Assembly: GCF_015160875.1 (NCBI RefSeq) | Contig: NZ_CP063374.1 | Span: 1,736,001-1,800,000 of the forward strand | Source: Streptomyces chromofuscus | Lineage (GTDB): Bacteria > Actinomycetota > Actinomycetes > Streptomycetales > Streptomycetaceae | Direction of reading: 5' to 3' | DNA length: 64,000 nt | In this document: positions 36,152 to 46,197 of the stretch, one piece after another | How positions within the stretch are numbered: the first letter of the stretch is position 1 | How the letters are laid out: each line of letters begins with the position of its first letter | Program-made: the position numbers and the translations under genes | Notes under the pieces: generated by a model | Seen by the model: only the letters and a program-made list of their open reading frames with translations | What the model was told of the DNA's origin: nothing | Database searches by the model: none

Positions 36152-37677
36152 TCCTTCTCCTCCTGCTCCTTGGGCTGCTCTGGCGGTCGGTCGAACTCGT
36201 CGGTCACCATCGGCCCGGCGTCCGACTCGCCGCCGGTCCAGCGCACCAGGAGCTCGCCGAGGGCGGTCTCCTGCTCCAGCGCCACGGCCTTCTCGCGGTA
36301 CAGCTCCAGCAGCGCCAGGAACCGCGCCACGACGGTGAGGGTGTCGTCGGTGTCCTCGACGAGCGCGCGGAAGCTGGCCTCGCCGAGTTCCCGCAGCCGT
36401 GCGACGACGATCCCGGCCTGCTCCTGCACGCTCACCAGCGGCGCGTGGATGTGGTCGACGTACACCTGCGGCTTGGGCTTCGGCTGCATCGCCTTGACGG
36501 CGAGCCTGGCGAACCCCTCCGGGCCGATGCTGATGACGACCTCGGGGAGCAGCTCGGCGTGCTCCGGTTCGAGGCCGACGGTACGGGGGTGGCGGTGGGC
36601 CTCCTCGTCCAGGCGGCGGTCGAAGATCTCGGCGACCTGTTTGTACGCGCGGTACTGGAGCAGCCGCGCGAACAGCAGGTCGCGCGCCTCCAGCAACGCC
36701 AGGTCGGCCTCGTCCTCCACCTCGGCGGCGGGCAGCAGACGCGCCGCCTTCAGGTCGAGCAGGGTGGCGGCGACGACCAGGAACTCGGTCGTCTCGCCCA
36801 GGTCCCAGTGCTGCCCCAGCGCCCGGATGTGCGCCATGAACTCGTCGGTCACCTTGGACAGCGCGACCTCGGTGACGTCGAGCTTGTGCCGCGAGATCAG
36901 CTGGAGCAGCAGGTCGAAGGGGCCCTCGAAGTTCGACAGCCGCACCCGGAAGCCACCGGAATCACCGTCCCCGACGTCCTCGGGAGCCTCAGTGAACTCC
37001 GCAGGGGCTTGCACGGACTCCGCAGGGGCCTGAGCGGGCTCCACGGGAGCCTGAGCTGACTCCGCCGGAGCCTCAGCGGACCCCACTGGGACCTGAGCGG
37101 ACCCCACGGGAGCCTGAGCTGACTCCGCCGCAGCCTCAGCGGACCACACGGGGACCTGAGCGGACCCCACGGGAGCCTGAGCTGACTCCGCCGCAGCCTC
37201 AGCGGACCACACGGGGACCTGAGCGGACCCCACGGGAGCCTGAGCTGACTCCGCCGGAGCCTCAGCGGACCACACGGGGGCCTGAGCGGGCTCCACGGGG
37301 GCCTGAGTGGGCTCCACGGGGGCCTGAGCGGGCTCCACGAGGGCCTGAGCGGGCTCCACGAGGGCCTGAGCGGGCTCCACGAGGGCCTGAGCGGGCTCCA
37401 CGGGCCTCGTCGCGAGCTCGGCGTGAGCCTCCGCGTGCTCAGCGGGAACCTCGGGTCCACGATCCGGTTCCGCTGCGGCGGGCTCGGGCGCCTCGGGTTC
37501 CGGCCTCGCCGGAGGGACCGGCTGGGGTGGGACCGGTTCGGGTGGGCTCTGCTCCGGTGGGATTCGCTCGGGAACCGGCGCCTGGGCAGGTCCGGCCGGA
37601 GCCCCTGGGCCCCTGCCCAGCGCACGCCGACGGCCGGCCGGGCCGGAGGGGGAGACTGGGGAACCGTGCGAGGTCAT
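36148..37677 (-). CDS. scpA: segregation and condensation protein A with long repeat-rich N-terminal extension
   Basis: The 509-aa kleisin subunit of SMC-ScpAB is about twice the usual ~250 residues. The conserved core starts near residue 241 with FRVRLSNFEGPFDLLLQLIS and RHKLDVTEVALSKVTDEF, contains ETTEFLVVAATLLDLKAARL, and ends with a winged helix that binds the SMC head. Residues ~85-235 are degenerate repeats rich in Pro, Ala, Glu and Gln (EPAQALV; ESAQAPVGSAQVPVWSAEAA). The extension is probably disordered and is encoded by 21- and 63-bp tandem repeats. Its stop overlaps scpB. The RHH-like and parA genes immediately upstream suggest one segregation operon. Confidence 0.93.
   Translation of the reverse strand: MTSHGSPVSPSGPAGRRRALGRGPGAPAGPAQAPVPERIPPEQSPPEPVPPQPVPPARPEPEAPEPAAAEPDRGPEVPAEHAEAHAELATRPVEPAQALVEPAQALVEPAQALVEPAQAPVEPTQAPVEPAQAPVWSAEAPAESAQAPVGSAQVPVWSAEAAAESAQAPVGSAQVPVWSAEAAAESAQAPVGSAQVPVGSAEAPAESAQAPVEPAQAPAESVQAPAEFTEAPEDVGDGDSGGFRVRLSNFEGPFDLLLQLISRHKLDVTEVALSKVTDEFMAHIRALGQHWDLGETTEFLVVAATLLDLKAARLLPAAEVEDEADLALLEARDLLFARLLQYRAYKQVAEIFDRRLDEEAHRHPRTVGLEPEHAELLPEVVISIGPEGFARLAVKAMQPKPKPQVYVDHIHAPLVSVQEQAGIVVARLRELGEASFRALVEDTDDTLTVVARFLALLELYREKAVALEQETALGELLVRWTGGESDAGPMVTDEFDRPPEQPKEQEEKE
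36997..37403 (-). repeat. in-frame minisatellite in scpA (21-bp and 63-bp units)
   Basis: The segment gggacctgagcgga recurs at 37088, 37151 and 37214 (63-bp period), and ggcctgagcgggctccacga recurs at 37321, 37342, 37363 and 37384 (21-bp period). All units are multiples of three. Confidence 0.9.
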
Positions 37678-37695
37678 GGCCCCCGCAGGCTACCG

Positions 37696-38253
37696 CTAGC
37701 GCCCGCGCAGCCGACGTACGAGGATGCTGGCGTCCCCCCGGGTCTCCAGGTCGGCCAGCACCACGGCGACCGCCTCGCGCACGATGCGCCCCCGGTCGAC
37801 GGCCAGCCCGTGCTCACCCCGGAGCACGAGACGCGCGTGCTCCAGATCCATCAGCTCCTCGGCGGACACGTACACCGTGATCTTCTCGTCGTGCCGCTCA
37901 CGTCCACTGGGCCGCCGCGTGGCCGCCCGCCCGCGCTTGCGCTGCGTCGCCGCGGCAGAACCTTCCTGCGCCGCCGCCTGCCCCTGCCGCCGCGAGGAGC
38001 GCTCCGCGCCCCGGCTGCGCGACTCGGTGTCGGCCGGCTCCGCGTCGGCCGCGACGTGCTCCGCCCCGTCGCCGTCCCCGCCCTGCGCGGGCACGGACTG
38101 CGGCGTGTCCTCCGAGACTGCGGCCGCCGCGTCGCCCTCCGCCGCGGGGGGCGGTACCCGGGCCTCGCCGTTGGCGCCCCGCCGGGGAGTGGATGCCTGG
38201 AGCGCCATTCCCCCTGTCGTACGGAACAGTTCGTCGGCCCCCGGCAAACTCAC
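37696..38253 (-). CDS. ParA-linked protein with ribbon-helix-helix-like C-terminus
   Basis: The N-terminal ~110 residues of this 185-aa protein are Ala/Glu/Arg-rich and low in complexity. The conserved C-terminus reads HDEKITVYVSAEELMDLEHA, then RGRIVREAVAVVLADLE and ILVRRLRGR. A short strand followed by two helices fits a ribbon-helix-helix DNA-binding fold, but I have not verified this. The start is GTG at 38253, overlapping the parA stop (GTGA). It sits between parA and scpA, so it may be the DNA- or ParA-interacting partner of this orphan ParA. An ATG at about 38209 is an alternative start. Confidence 0.72.
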   Translation of the reverse strand: MSLPGADELFRTTGGMALQASTPRRGANGEARVPPPAAEGDAAAAVSEDTPQSVPAQGGDGDGAEHVAADAEPADTESRSRGAERSSRRQGQAAAQEGSAAATQRKRGRAATRRPSGRERHDEKITVYVSAEELMDLEHARLVLRGEHGLAVDRGRIVREAVAVVLADLETRGDASILVRRLRGR

Positions 38254-39428
38254 TCGGCGTGACACCGGGCGAGCACCTCCCTGGCGAGCTGGCGGTAGGC
38301 GGCGGCACCGACGGAGTTGGAGGCGTACGTGGTGATCGGCTCGCCGGCGACCGTGGTCTCCGGGAAGCGGACCGTGCGCCCGATGACCGTGTGGTAGACG
38401 TGGTCGTCGAACGCCTCGACGACCCGCGCGAGCACCTCGCGGCTGTGCACGGTGCGCGAGTCGTACATGGTGGCGAGGATGCCGTCGAGCTCCAGCTCCG
38501 GGTTGAGCCGCTCCTGCACCTTCTCGATCGTCTCGGTCAGCAGCGCCACACCGCGCAGGGCGAAGAACTCGCACTCCAGCGGCACGATCACCTTGTGCGC
38601 GGCCGTCAGGGCGTTCACGGTGAGCAGGCCGAGCGAGGGCTGACAGTCGATCACGATGTAGTCGTAGTCTGGCAGCAGCGGCTTCAGCGCGCGCTGGAGC
38701 GACGACTCGCGGGCGACCTCGGAGACGAGCTGGACCTCGGCGGCCGACAGGTCGATGTTGCTGGGCAGCAGGTCCATGTTGGGGACCGCGGTCTTCAGCA
38801 GCACCTCGTCGGCCGACAGGCCCCGCTCCATGAGCAGGTTATAGACGGTGAGGTCCAGCTCCATCGGGTTGACCCCGAGACCGACCGACAGCGCGCCCTG
38901 CGGGTCGAAGTCCACGAGCAGCACCCGGCGTCCGTACTCCGCGAGCGCGGCACCCAGGTTGATGGTGGACGTGGTCTTGCCCACACCGCCCTTCTGGTTG
39001 CACATCGCGATGATGGTCGCGGGGCCGTGGTCGGTCAGCGGGCCCGGGATCGGGAAGTACGGCAGCGGGCGCCCCGTCGGGCCGATGCGTTCTCGGCGCT
39101 GGCGGGCCGCGTCGGGCGCGAGCGTGGCCGCGTACTCCGGGTCGGGCTCGTACTCGGCGTCCGGGTCGTAGAAGTGCCCGTCGGGCAGTTCGTCGTAGTC
39201 GGCGAAGTGGTTGTGGGGCGCGCCACTTCCGTCGCCGGCCATGGCGTTCACGTGATGGCCATCCATGCTCTGGTGTGCTGGCTGAGTCACCCCTGACTTG
39301 TGGTGACTCTGGTGGGCTGCGAAGGTGCGCACCGCTACGGAGCCGACAGCCTCGAACCCCGCGGGAGCCTGGCCCCGCGCAAGGCTTCCTGGTCGACCAC
39401 CCCCGGGAGAAAATGTCGACTCATTCAC
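38250..39428 (-). CDS. parA: orphan ParA/Soj-family ATPase
   Basis: The 392-aa Walker-type partition ATPase has a deviant P-loop NQKGGVGKTTSTINL near residue 145, then LLVDFDPQGALSVGLGV and YDYIVIDCQPSLGLLTVNAL. The C-terminal part (IGRTVRFPETTVAGEPITTY) is typical of chromosomal ParA/Soj. The first ~135 residues are a variable, acidic and His-rich extension absent from oriC-linked ParA. The start is GTG at 39428 with AAGGAGGTAAG upstream. No parB follows; instead the small RHH-like gene, scpA and scpB do. I infer a role in segregation or positioning distinct from the oriC parAB pair. Confidence 0.92.
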   Translation of the reverse strand: MNESTFSPGGGRPGSLARGQAPAGFEAVGSVAVRTFAAHQSHHKSGVTQPAHQSMDGHHVNAMAGDGSGAPHNHFADYDELPDGHFYDPDAEYEPDPEYAATLAPDAARQRRERIGPTGRPLPYFPIPGPLTDHGPATIIAMCNQKGGVGKTTSTINLGAALAEYGRRVLLVDFDPQGALSVGLGVNPMELDLTVYNLLMERGLSADEVLLKTAVPNMDLLPSNIDLSAAEVQLVSEVARESSLQRALKPLLPDYDYIVIDCQPSLGLLTVNALTAAHKVIVPLECEFFALRGVALLTETIEKVQERLNPELELDGILATMYDSRTVHSREVLARVVEAFDDHVYHTVIGRTVRFPETTVAGEPITTYASNSVGAAAYRQLAREVLARCHAE

Positions 39429-39773
39429 AAGTCGTCTTACCTCCTTGGTGACCAGGAAACTTCTAGACAGGTCAGCGTGGCACCATGCCGACGGTTGGCG
39501 ACTCTATGGCGTGTCGGGCGTCCGCAGCAACACAATCCGCCGGACCCGGCAGGATGTGTCGGCAATGAAACATCCCTCTGTCAAGGGCGTACGGCCGTCG
39601 CACGGCAGGTTTCACCGGTGTGCGAATCGGCTCAAGGGTGACGTTCGAGGCGAGTTGGCCGAGAGCCGCAAAGTGACCATACACACATCCGGCCGGACCT
39701 TGTCGGGCAAGGTCCGGCCGGGTGCTGGCGGTTGACGAACCGTATTGACGTATCGCCTTTGCGAGATGATGAC
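39429..39773. other. intergenic region with parA promoter and ald terminator
   Basis: The parA ribosome site and an AT-richer promoter stretch lie at 39430-39600. The ald terminator occupies 39689-39721. No gene is seen. Confidence 0.55.
39689..39721 (-). terminator. terminator of ald
   Basis: The perfect 13-bp stem ccggccggacctt / aaggtccggccgg has a 7-base loop, about 50 bases beyond the ald stop. Confidence 0.88.
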
Positions 39774-40898
39774 TTAGCCGAGCAGGGACTCCAGCTCCAC
39801 GTGGTCGAGTCCGTGCGCCTCGGCGACCTCGCGGTAAACCACCTTGCCGTCATGCGTGTTGAGGCCCTTGGCCAGCGCGGGGTCGCGCCGCAGCGCCTCG
39901 ACCCAGCCGCGGTTGGCCAGCTCCACGATGTACGGGAGCGTGGCATTGGTGAGCGCGTTGGTGGAGGTGTTCGGCACGGCGCCCGGCATGTTGGCGACGC
40001 AGTAGAAGACCGACTGGTGGACCTCGAAGGTCGGCTCGGCGTGCGTGGTGGGACGGGAGTCCTCGAAGCAGCCGCCCTGGTCGATCGCGATGTCGACAAG
40101 GACACTTCCGGGCTTCATCCGGGAGACCAGCTCGTTGGTGACGAGCTTCGGGGCCTTGGCGCCGGGGATGAGCACCGCGCCGATGACGAGGTCGGCGTCG
40201 AGGACGGCCTTCTCCAGCTCGAAGGAGTTGGACATGATCGCCTTGACCTTCGTACCGAAGATCCGGTCGGCCTCGCGCAGCTTGTTGATGTCGCGGTCCA
40301 GCAGGGTGACGTCGAAGCCCATGCCGACGGCGATCTGGGTGGCGTTCCAGCCGGAGACTCCACCGCCGATGACGACGGCCTTGGCCGGGGTCACGCCGGG
40401 AACGCCGCCCGGCAGCACACCGCGGCCGCCCGCCGCGCGCATCAGGTGGTAGGCGCCGACCTGCGGGGCGAGACGGCCGGCGACCTCGGACATCGGGGCC
40501 AGCAGCGGCAGGGCGCGGCTGGGCAGCTCGACGGTCTCGTAGGCGATGGCGGTGGTGCCGGACTCCAGCAGGGCGTCCGTGCACTCCTTGGAGGCGGCCA
40601 GGTGCAGGTAGGTGAAGAGCGTCTGGTCCTTGCGCAGGCGGTGGTACTCCTCGGCGATGGGCTCCTTGACCTTGAGCAGCAGGTCGGCGGCGGCCCACAC
40701 CTCGTCGGCCGTCTCCAGGATCCGGGCGCCGGCGGCCACGTACTCGGCGTCCGTGATCGAGGAGCCCAGACCGGCGCCGCGCTCGATGACGACCTGGTGA
40801 CCGTTGCGCACCAGCTCGTGCACGCCGGCGGGGGTGATGGCCACCCGGAACTCGTTGTTCTTGACCTCGCGGGGGATGCCGACCTTCACGTCGATCAC
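39774..40898 (-). CDS. ald: alanine dehydrogenase
   Basis: The 374-aa NAD-dependent enzyme interconverts L-alanine and pyruvate plus ammonia. The N-terminal signature is VGIPREVKNNEFRVAITPAG. The catalytic Lys/His region is LLLKVKEPI..LFTYLHLAA. The Rossmann motif is VIGGGVSGWNATQIAVGMGF, with DRDIN following. IDQGGCFEDSRPTTHAEPTF is characteristic of Ald. Length is exactly that of the family. The gene stands alone with its own terminator, and the start is GTG at 40898. Confidence 0.97.
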   Translation of the reverse strand: MIDVKVGIPREVKNNEFRVAITPAGVHELVRNGHQVVIERGAGLGSSITDAEYVAAGARILETADEVWAAADLLLKVKEPIAEEYHRLRKDQTLFTYLHLAASKECTDALLESGTTAIAYETVELPSRALPLLAPMSEVAGRLAPQVGAYHLMRAAGGRGVLPGGVPGVTPAKAVVIGGGVSGWNATQIAVGMGFDVTLLDRDINKLREADRIFGTKVKAIMSNSFELEKAVLDADLVIGAVLIPGAKAPKLVTNELVSRMKPGSVLVDIAIDQGGCFEDSRPTTHAEPTFEVHQSVFYCVANMPGAVPNTSTNALTNATLPYIVELANRGWVEALRRDPALAKGLNTHDGKVVYREVAEAHGLDHVELESLLG

Positions 40899-41028
40899 GG
40901 TCCTTGGCTCAGAGGGGGTGTATTACAGGCATACCCGGATGTTCGGGGCACACCGGGAGACACCGCAGGAGAACGTGCGGCAGAGCCAGTTTAATGAAGG
41001 CGTTCCAGCTGTCTAGCCTTCCATTGCA

Positions 41029-43101
41029 TCAATCTTCAGCTGATGTACTACGGATTTCGCAGGCGTTAGCGGCTTGTTCCGTGGCTGAATCTGGCGTTTC
41101 GGGCTTCTGGCTCTCCTCCCCCAGCATGCGCTCCGCGGCCCGGCGGTGCAGCAGGGCGGCCGTCGGATCACCGAGATGCTCCAGCGTGTCGGCCAGCCGC
41201 AGATGCAGCGCGGCCTGCAGGCGTGCGTCCTCCGCCCGCCGCGCCCACTCGACGGCTTCCTGGCAGGTACGCAGCGACTCCTCGGGCCGCCCGGCGTACT
41301 CCTGGACCCGCGCCAGCTCGCTCAGGGCCCGGGCGTGGGCGGCCACATCGCCCAGCCTGCGGTACCCGGCGATGGCGGCCCGCCAGTTACGCTGCGCCTC
41401 GCCGTAGCGGCCGGCGTAGGTGTGCGCGGTCGCGATCCGGCCGTACAGCCGGGCGGCCTCCTCGCGCTCCCCGCGGGCCAGGCGCTCGGCCAGTGCCCGG
41501 CCGAACCAGTCGGCGGCCCGGTCGTGATCGCCGAGCTCCTGGTGCGCCCCTCCTACGGATTCCATCGCGCGACCGGTCGCATACGGGTCGTTCGCCCTGC
41601 GTCCGGCGTCCAGCGCGGCCCGGTAACGGACCAGGGCGTCGGCCGTCCGGCCGGTCCTGGCGTCCAGATCGCCCAGATTCAGCAGCGCCGCCGCCTGCTC
41701 CCGGGGCAGGTCCCGGCGCTCGGCCACGTCGAGGACGAGCCGGTGGATGCCGTACAGGTCGACGGCGGCGGCCTGCATCCCGACGTGGGCCACCATCGCC
41801 CGCACCAGCTGGGACATCAGCCGCCGGGCCAGCGTGTCCAGCTCCCCGTCGGCGACCGCCAGCCGGGCCGAGGCGAGCAGCGCGGGGCGGCGCCCGCGCA
41901 GCCAGTCGGCGGCCGCGCGGGGGGTGGGGAAGCGCAGGGCGCGTGGGGTGCCGGCCAGCTTCTCGCGGGCCTGGGGGCTGTCGGTCTCGGTGATCGCCCG
42001 GCAGGACTGCAGCAGCCGCACGGTCCGCTCCAGCATCCGAGCGCGGGCCAGCTGCAGCTCGGCGGGGCGGTCCTCCCTCTCGCAGACGGCGCGCAGCAGC
42101 GGGTGCAGACAGCCGGGCACCTCGTACTCCGGCAGCGGCGAGCCGTCCGTGCGCAGCAGACCGAGGGCGACGAACTCGTCCAGACTCTGCCGGGCGCCGT
42201 TGACCGAGCAGCCGGCGAGCGCCGAGGCGGTGTGCGGGTCGATGCGGCCGGCGGGGGCGAGGGAAAGAAGGCGCAGGATCCGGGCGGCGGTGCCCGGCAG
42301 CGAGGAGTAGATCAGCCGGAAGACCCGGCCGAGGGGCGTCCCGTCGTCCCCCTCGCCGTGCAGCTGCTTGGTGAGGTCGGCGACGGCCGCCTGGGGGCGG
42401 GCGGCGAGCCAGCCGCCGGCCAGCACCAGCGCGGCCGGCTGGGCCTGGCACGCCTCGACGAGTGCCTCCGCCGCCCGCGGGTCGACGGTGATCCGGACGG
42501 AGCCGGTGTGCCGGGACAGCAGCTCGACGGCGGACTTGGTGTCGAGCCCGCCCAGGGTGCAGGGGCGGACGTCCGGGATGCCGGTCAGCGGGCGCTGGGC
42601 CACGGCGACGACCAGGCAGTCCGGGGTGTCCGGGAGCAGGGCGTCGACCTGCTCGGGGTCGGCCGCGTCGTCCAGCAGGAGCAGCACCCGGCGGCCGGCG
42701 AGCGCCTCGCGCAGCGCCGCCGTCAGGTCGTCGTCGGCGGCACCGGGCGGGGTCGGCAGATCCAGGGCGGTGAGCAGGTCCCCGGCGGCGCGGCCCACCG
42801 GCACGGGGGTGCCGTCGGGCTCGCTGAGCCGGGCGCGCAGGATCCCGTCGGGGTAACGCTCGGCGACCTGGCGTACCAACTCCTCGGCGAGGGCGGTACG
42901 GCCGGAGCCGGGACGGCCCGCGATCAGCAGTACGCGCGCGCGTGGGGCCTTGCGGCCGGACAGGGTGTCCAGTCCCGCGCGCTCGATGTCGGCGCGCAGT
43001 TCCTTCAACTCCCGCGTGCGGCCCAGGAACGGGCTCGGCGCACGGATGCCCGACACCCGCACGTCGCCTGGGTCCACCGCCTGATCCGCCACGGGCCACA
43101 C
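41029..43101 (-). CDS. STAND-type NTPase with TPR repeats (AfsR-like without SARP domain)
   Basis: The 690-aa signalling ATPase has an NB-ARC-like core near the N-terminus: SPFLGRTREL, P-loop IAGRPGSGRTALAEEL near residue 60, Walker B RRVLLLLDDAAD. A winged-helix region follows. The C-terminal ~230 residues are tetratricopeptide repeats (ALVRYRAALDAGRRAND, DHDRAADWFGRALAERLA, GRYGEAQRNWRAAIAGYRRL). The layout matches the ATPase and TPR parts of AfsR but lacks the SARP DNA-binding domain. Such proteins oligomerise on ligand binding, and the output here is unknown. GTG at 43101 is the start used; a GTG nine bases downstream is also possible. Confidence 0.8.
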   Translation of the reverse strand: MWPVADQAVDPGDVRVSGIRAPSPFLGRTRELKELRADIERAGLDTLSGRKAPRARVLLIAGRPGSGRTALAEELVRQVAERYPDGILRARLSEPDGTPVPVGRAAGDLLTALDLPTPPGAADDDLTAALREALAGRRVLLLLDDAADPEQVDALLPDTPDCLVVAVAQRPLTGIPDVRPCTLGGLDTKSAVELLSRHTGSVRITVDPRAAEALVEACQAQPAALVLAGGWLAARPQAAVADLTKQLHGEGDDGTPLGRVFRLIYSSLPGTAARILRLLSLAPAGRIDPHTASALAGCSVNGARQSLDEFVALGLLRTDGSPLPEYEVPGCLHPLLRAVCEREDRPAELQLARARMLERTVRLLQSCRAITETDSPQAREKLAGTPRALRFPTPRAAADWLRGRRPALLASARLAVADGELDTLARRLMSQLVRAMVAHVGMQAAAVDLYGIHRLVLDVAERRDLPREQAAALLNLGDLDARTGRTADALVRYRAALDAGRRANDPYATGRAMESVGGAHQELGDHDRAADWFGRALAERLARGEREEAARLYGRIATAHTYAGRYGEAQRNWRAAIAGYRRLGDVAAHARALSELARVQEYAGRPEESLRTCQEAVEWARRAEDARLQAALHLRLADTLEHLGDPTAALLHRRAAERMLGEESQKPETPDSATEQAANACEIRSTSAED

Positions 43102-43288
43102 TCCCGTCCAACCGCACGCGCAAAAGCCCGCCGGGACTCCGGTTCAGGCCTTGCGCCTGCTTCTCGGCTCACTCGCGGAGAGCCTAGTTCACGCTCTGCG
43201 ACGAACCGGGCGGAGCACGGCGGGGACGTCCCCCAATCGGATCAAGCGATCGTCACACCGGAGGACGCCGGATGCGGCAGACGGGCGC

Positions 43289-43915
43289 TCAGGCCTCGAA
43301 GGGACGCGCCGGCCACGGCGCCTCGGCCGGGCGCAGCGCCTCGAGCCCGTCGCCGCGCTGCGCGGCGACCAGCGAGAGCACGCCCACGACGAGGCAGGTG
43401 TTGTGCAGCTCGCCGGCCAGGACGCCCCGTACGAGCTCATCGACCGGGACCCGCGCCAGCTCCAGGTCGGTCTCCTCGTGCTCGGCCTCGAAGCGCTCGC
43501 CCTCGGCGTCGGACAGGCCGCGGGCGAGGAAGACGCGCACGGCCTCGTCGCAGCCGCCGGGGGTGGTGTAGACGTCGGTCAGCACCCGCCAGTCCTCGGC
43601 CTTGACGTGCGCCTCCTCGTACAGCTCGCGCTGGGCGGCGTGCAGCGGGTTCTCGCCGGGCACGTCGAGCAGACCGGCCGGGATCTCCCACAGCTTCTGG
43701 CGCACCGGGTGCCGGTACTGGCGCAGCACCAGCACCCGGCCCTCGTCGTCCAGGGCGAGGACGGCCACCGAGCCGGGGTGGACCTGGTAGTCGCGGCGCA
43801 CGACCGTGCCGTCGGGCATGACCACGTCGTCCGTGCGGACCGAGGTCTTGTTGCCCACGAAGGGGGTCTCCGTCGCCCGGATCTCCCACTCCTCGTGGGT
43901 GTCCTTGATCGTCAT
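43289..43915 (-). CDS. Nudix hydrolase, ADP-ribose pyrophosphatase-like
   Basis: The 208-aa enzyme carries a full Nudix box, GLLDVPGENPLHAAQREL followed by YEEAHV, with the metal-binding glutamates. The upstream strand VLVLRQYRHPVRQKLWEIPA is typical of ADP-ribose/ADP-sugar pyrophosphatases (NudF type). It would split ADP-ribose into AMP and ribose 5-phosphate. It lies 94 bp downstream of pyrG, the usual actinobacterial neighbour. With the NrtR/ADP-ribosylglycohydrolase operon 9 kb away, the window holds three ADP-ribose-related genes. Confidence 0.9.
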   Translation of the reverse strand: MTIKDTHEEWEIRATETPFVGNKTSVRTDDVVMPDGTVVRRDYQVHPGSVAVLALDDEGRVLVLRQYRHPVRQKLWEIPAGLLDVPGENPLHAAQRELYEEAHVKAEDWRVLTDVYTTPGGCDEAVRVFLARGLSDAEGERFEAEHEETDLELARVPVDELVRGVLAGELHNTCLVVGVLSLVAAQRGDGLEALRPAEAPWPARPFEA

Positions 43916-43955
43916 GCCCTGTCCTTCCGGAGGTACCGCCGACGTGCAAAGGAAA

Positions 43956-43991
43956 GCCGGGGTGCGTGCCGTCGAAGGCCTGCACCCCGGC
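43956..43991 (-). terminator. possible terminator between pyrG and the Nudix gene
   Basis: gccggggtgc and gcaccccggc form a perfect 10-bp stem around a 16-base loop in the 94-bp spacer. The wide loop makes strength uncertain. Confidence 0.5.
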
Positions 43992-44009
43992 CACCGTACA
44001 ACTGGTGGG

Positions 44010-45659
<1,650 letters not shown>

Positions 45660-46197
45660 GGCCAAGAGGAGGCTCCCGTGGTCTCGGTCTGGGGGTGCGG
45701 TGCGGCTGCCGTACCGGCCTGTGCCGGGGTGCCGTCGCTGCGGTTCGGGGGACCCTTCGGATGTGTTTCCATCGGGGGGCGCCCACCGGTCCACGGGCTA
45801 CCAGGGTATCAGCGCCCGGACCCGGCGGCGTCCGGCCACGTTTCCCGCACGCTCCGCGCACGGCCCGCCACGCACGCGTACCGCTCACGTGTTTCTCACC
45901 CGGCGCTCACTCGTTCGGCGCAGGCGCGTTGCCCGGAGGGGCACGCAGATCATCTACGTGCGTCGTATCCTGCTCGGACACTCGCTGCCGAGCCAGCCGG
46001 CGAACACGGCACCACCCCCGCCCGTACGCACCGGAACAACACGAGCTCGTCAGATCGTTGAGCAACGACGGTCGTTTTGCCTCCGGGCAAGGGCGGCGGT
46101 TTTACTTCACAGCTCAACGAAGCATTACAACGACCCCTTGACCGCACTAGCGAAAGCCCCCCAATGGGGCTACGTGGCCGTTCGACTGGAGTTGCAC
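45660..46197. other. divergent intergenic region between pyrG and the GH15 gene
   Basis: The ~540-base gap carries promoters for both genes. From 46070 to 46150 it is AT-richer. A small hairpin (agcccc-ccaat-ggggct, 46155-46171) sits 26 bases before the GH15 start. No gene is supported although one frame is open throughout. Confidence 0.5.

Noticed and set aside
36997..37403. CRISPR-like or origin-like iterons
   Set aside because: The repeats are in frame within scpA and encode a Pro/Ala/Gln-rich arm.
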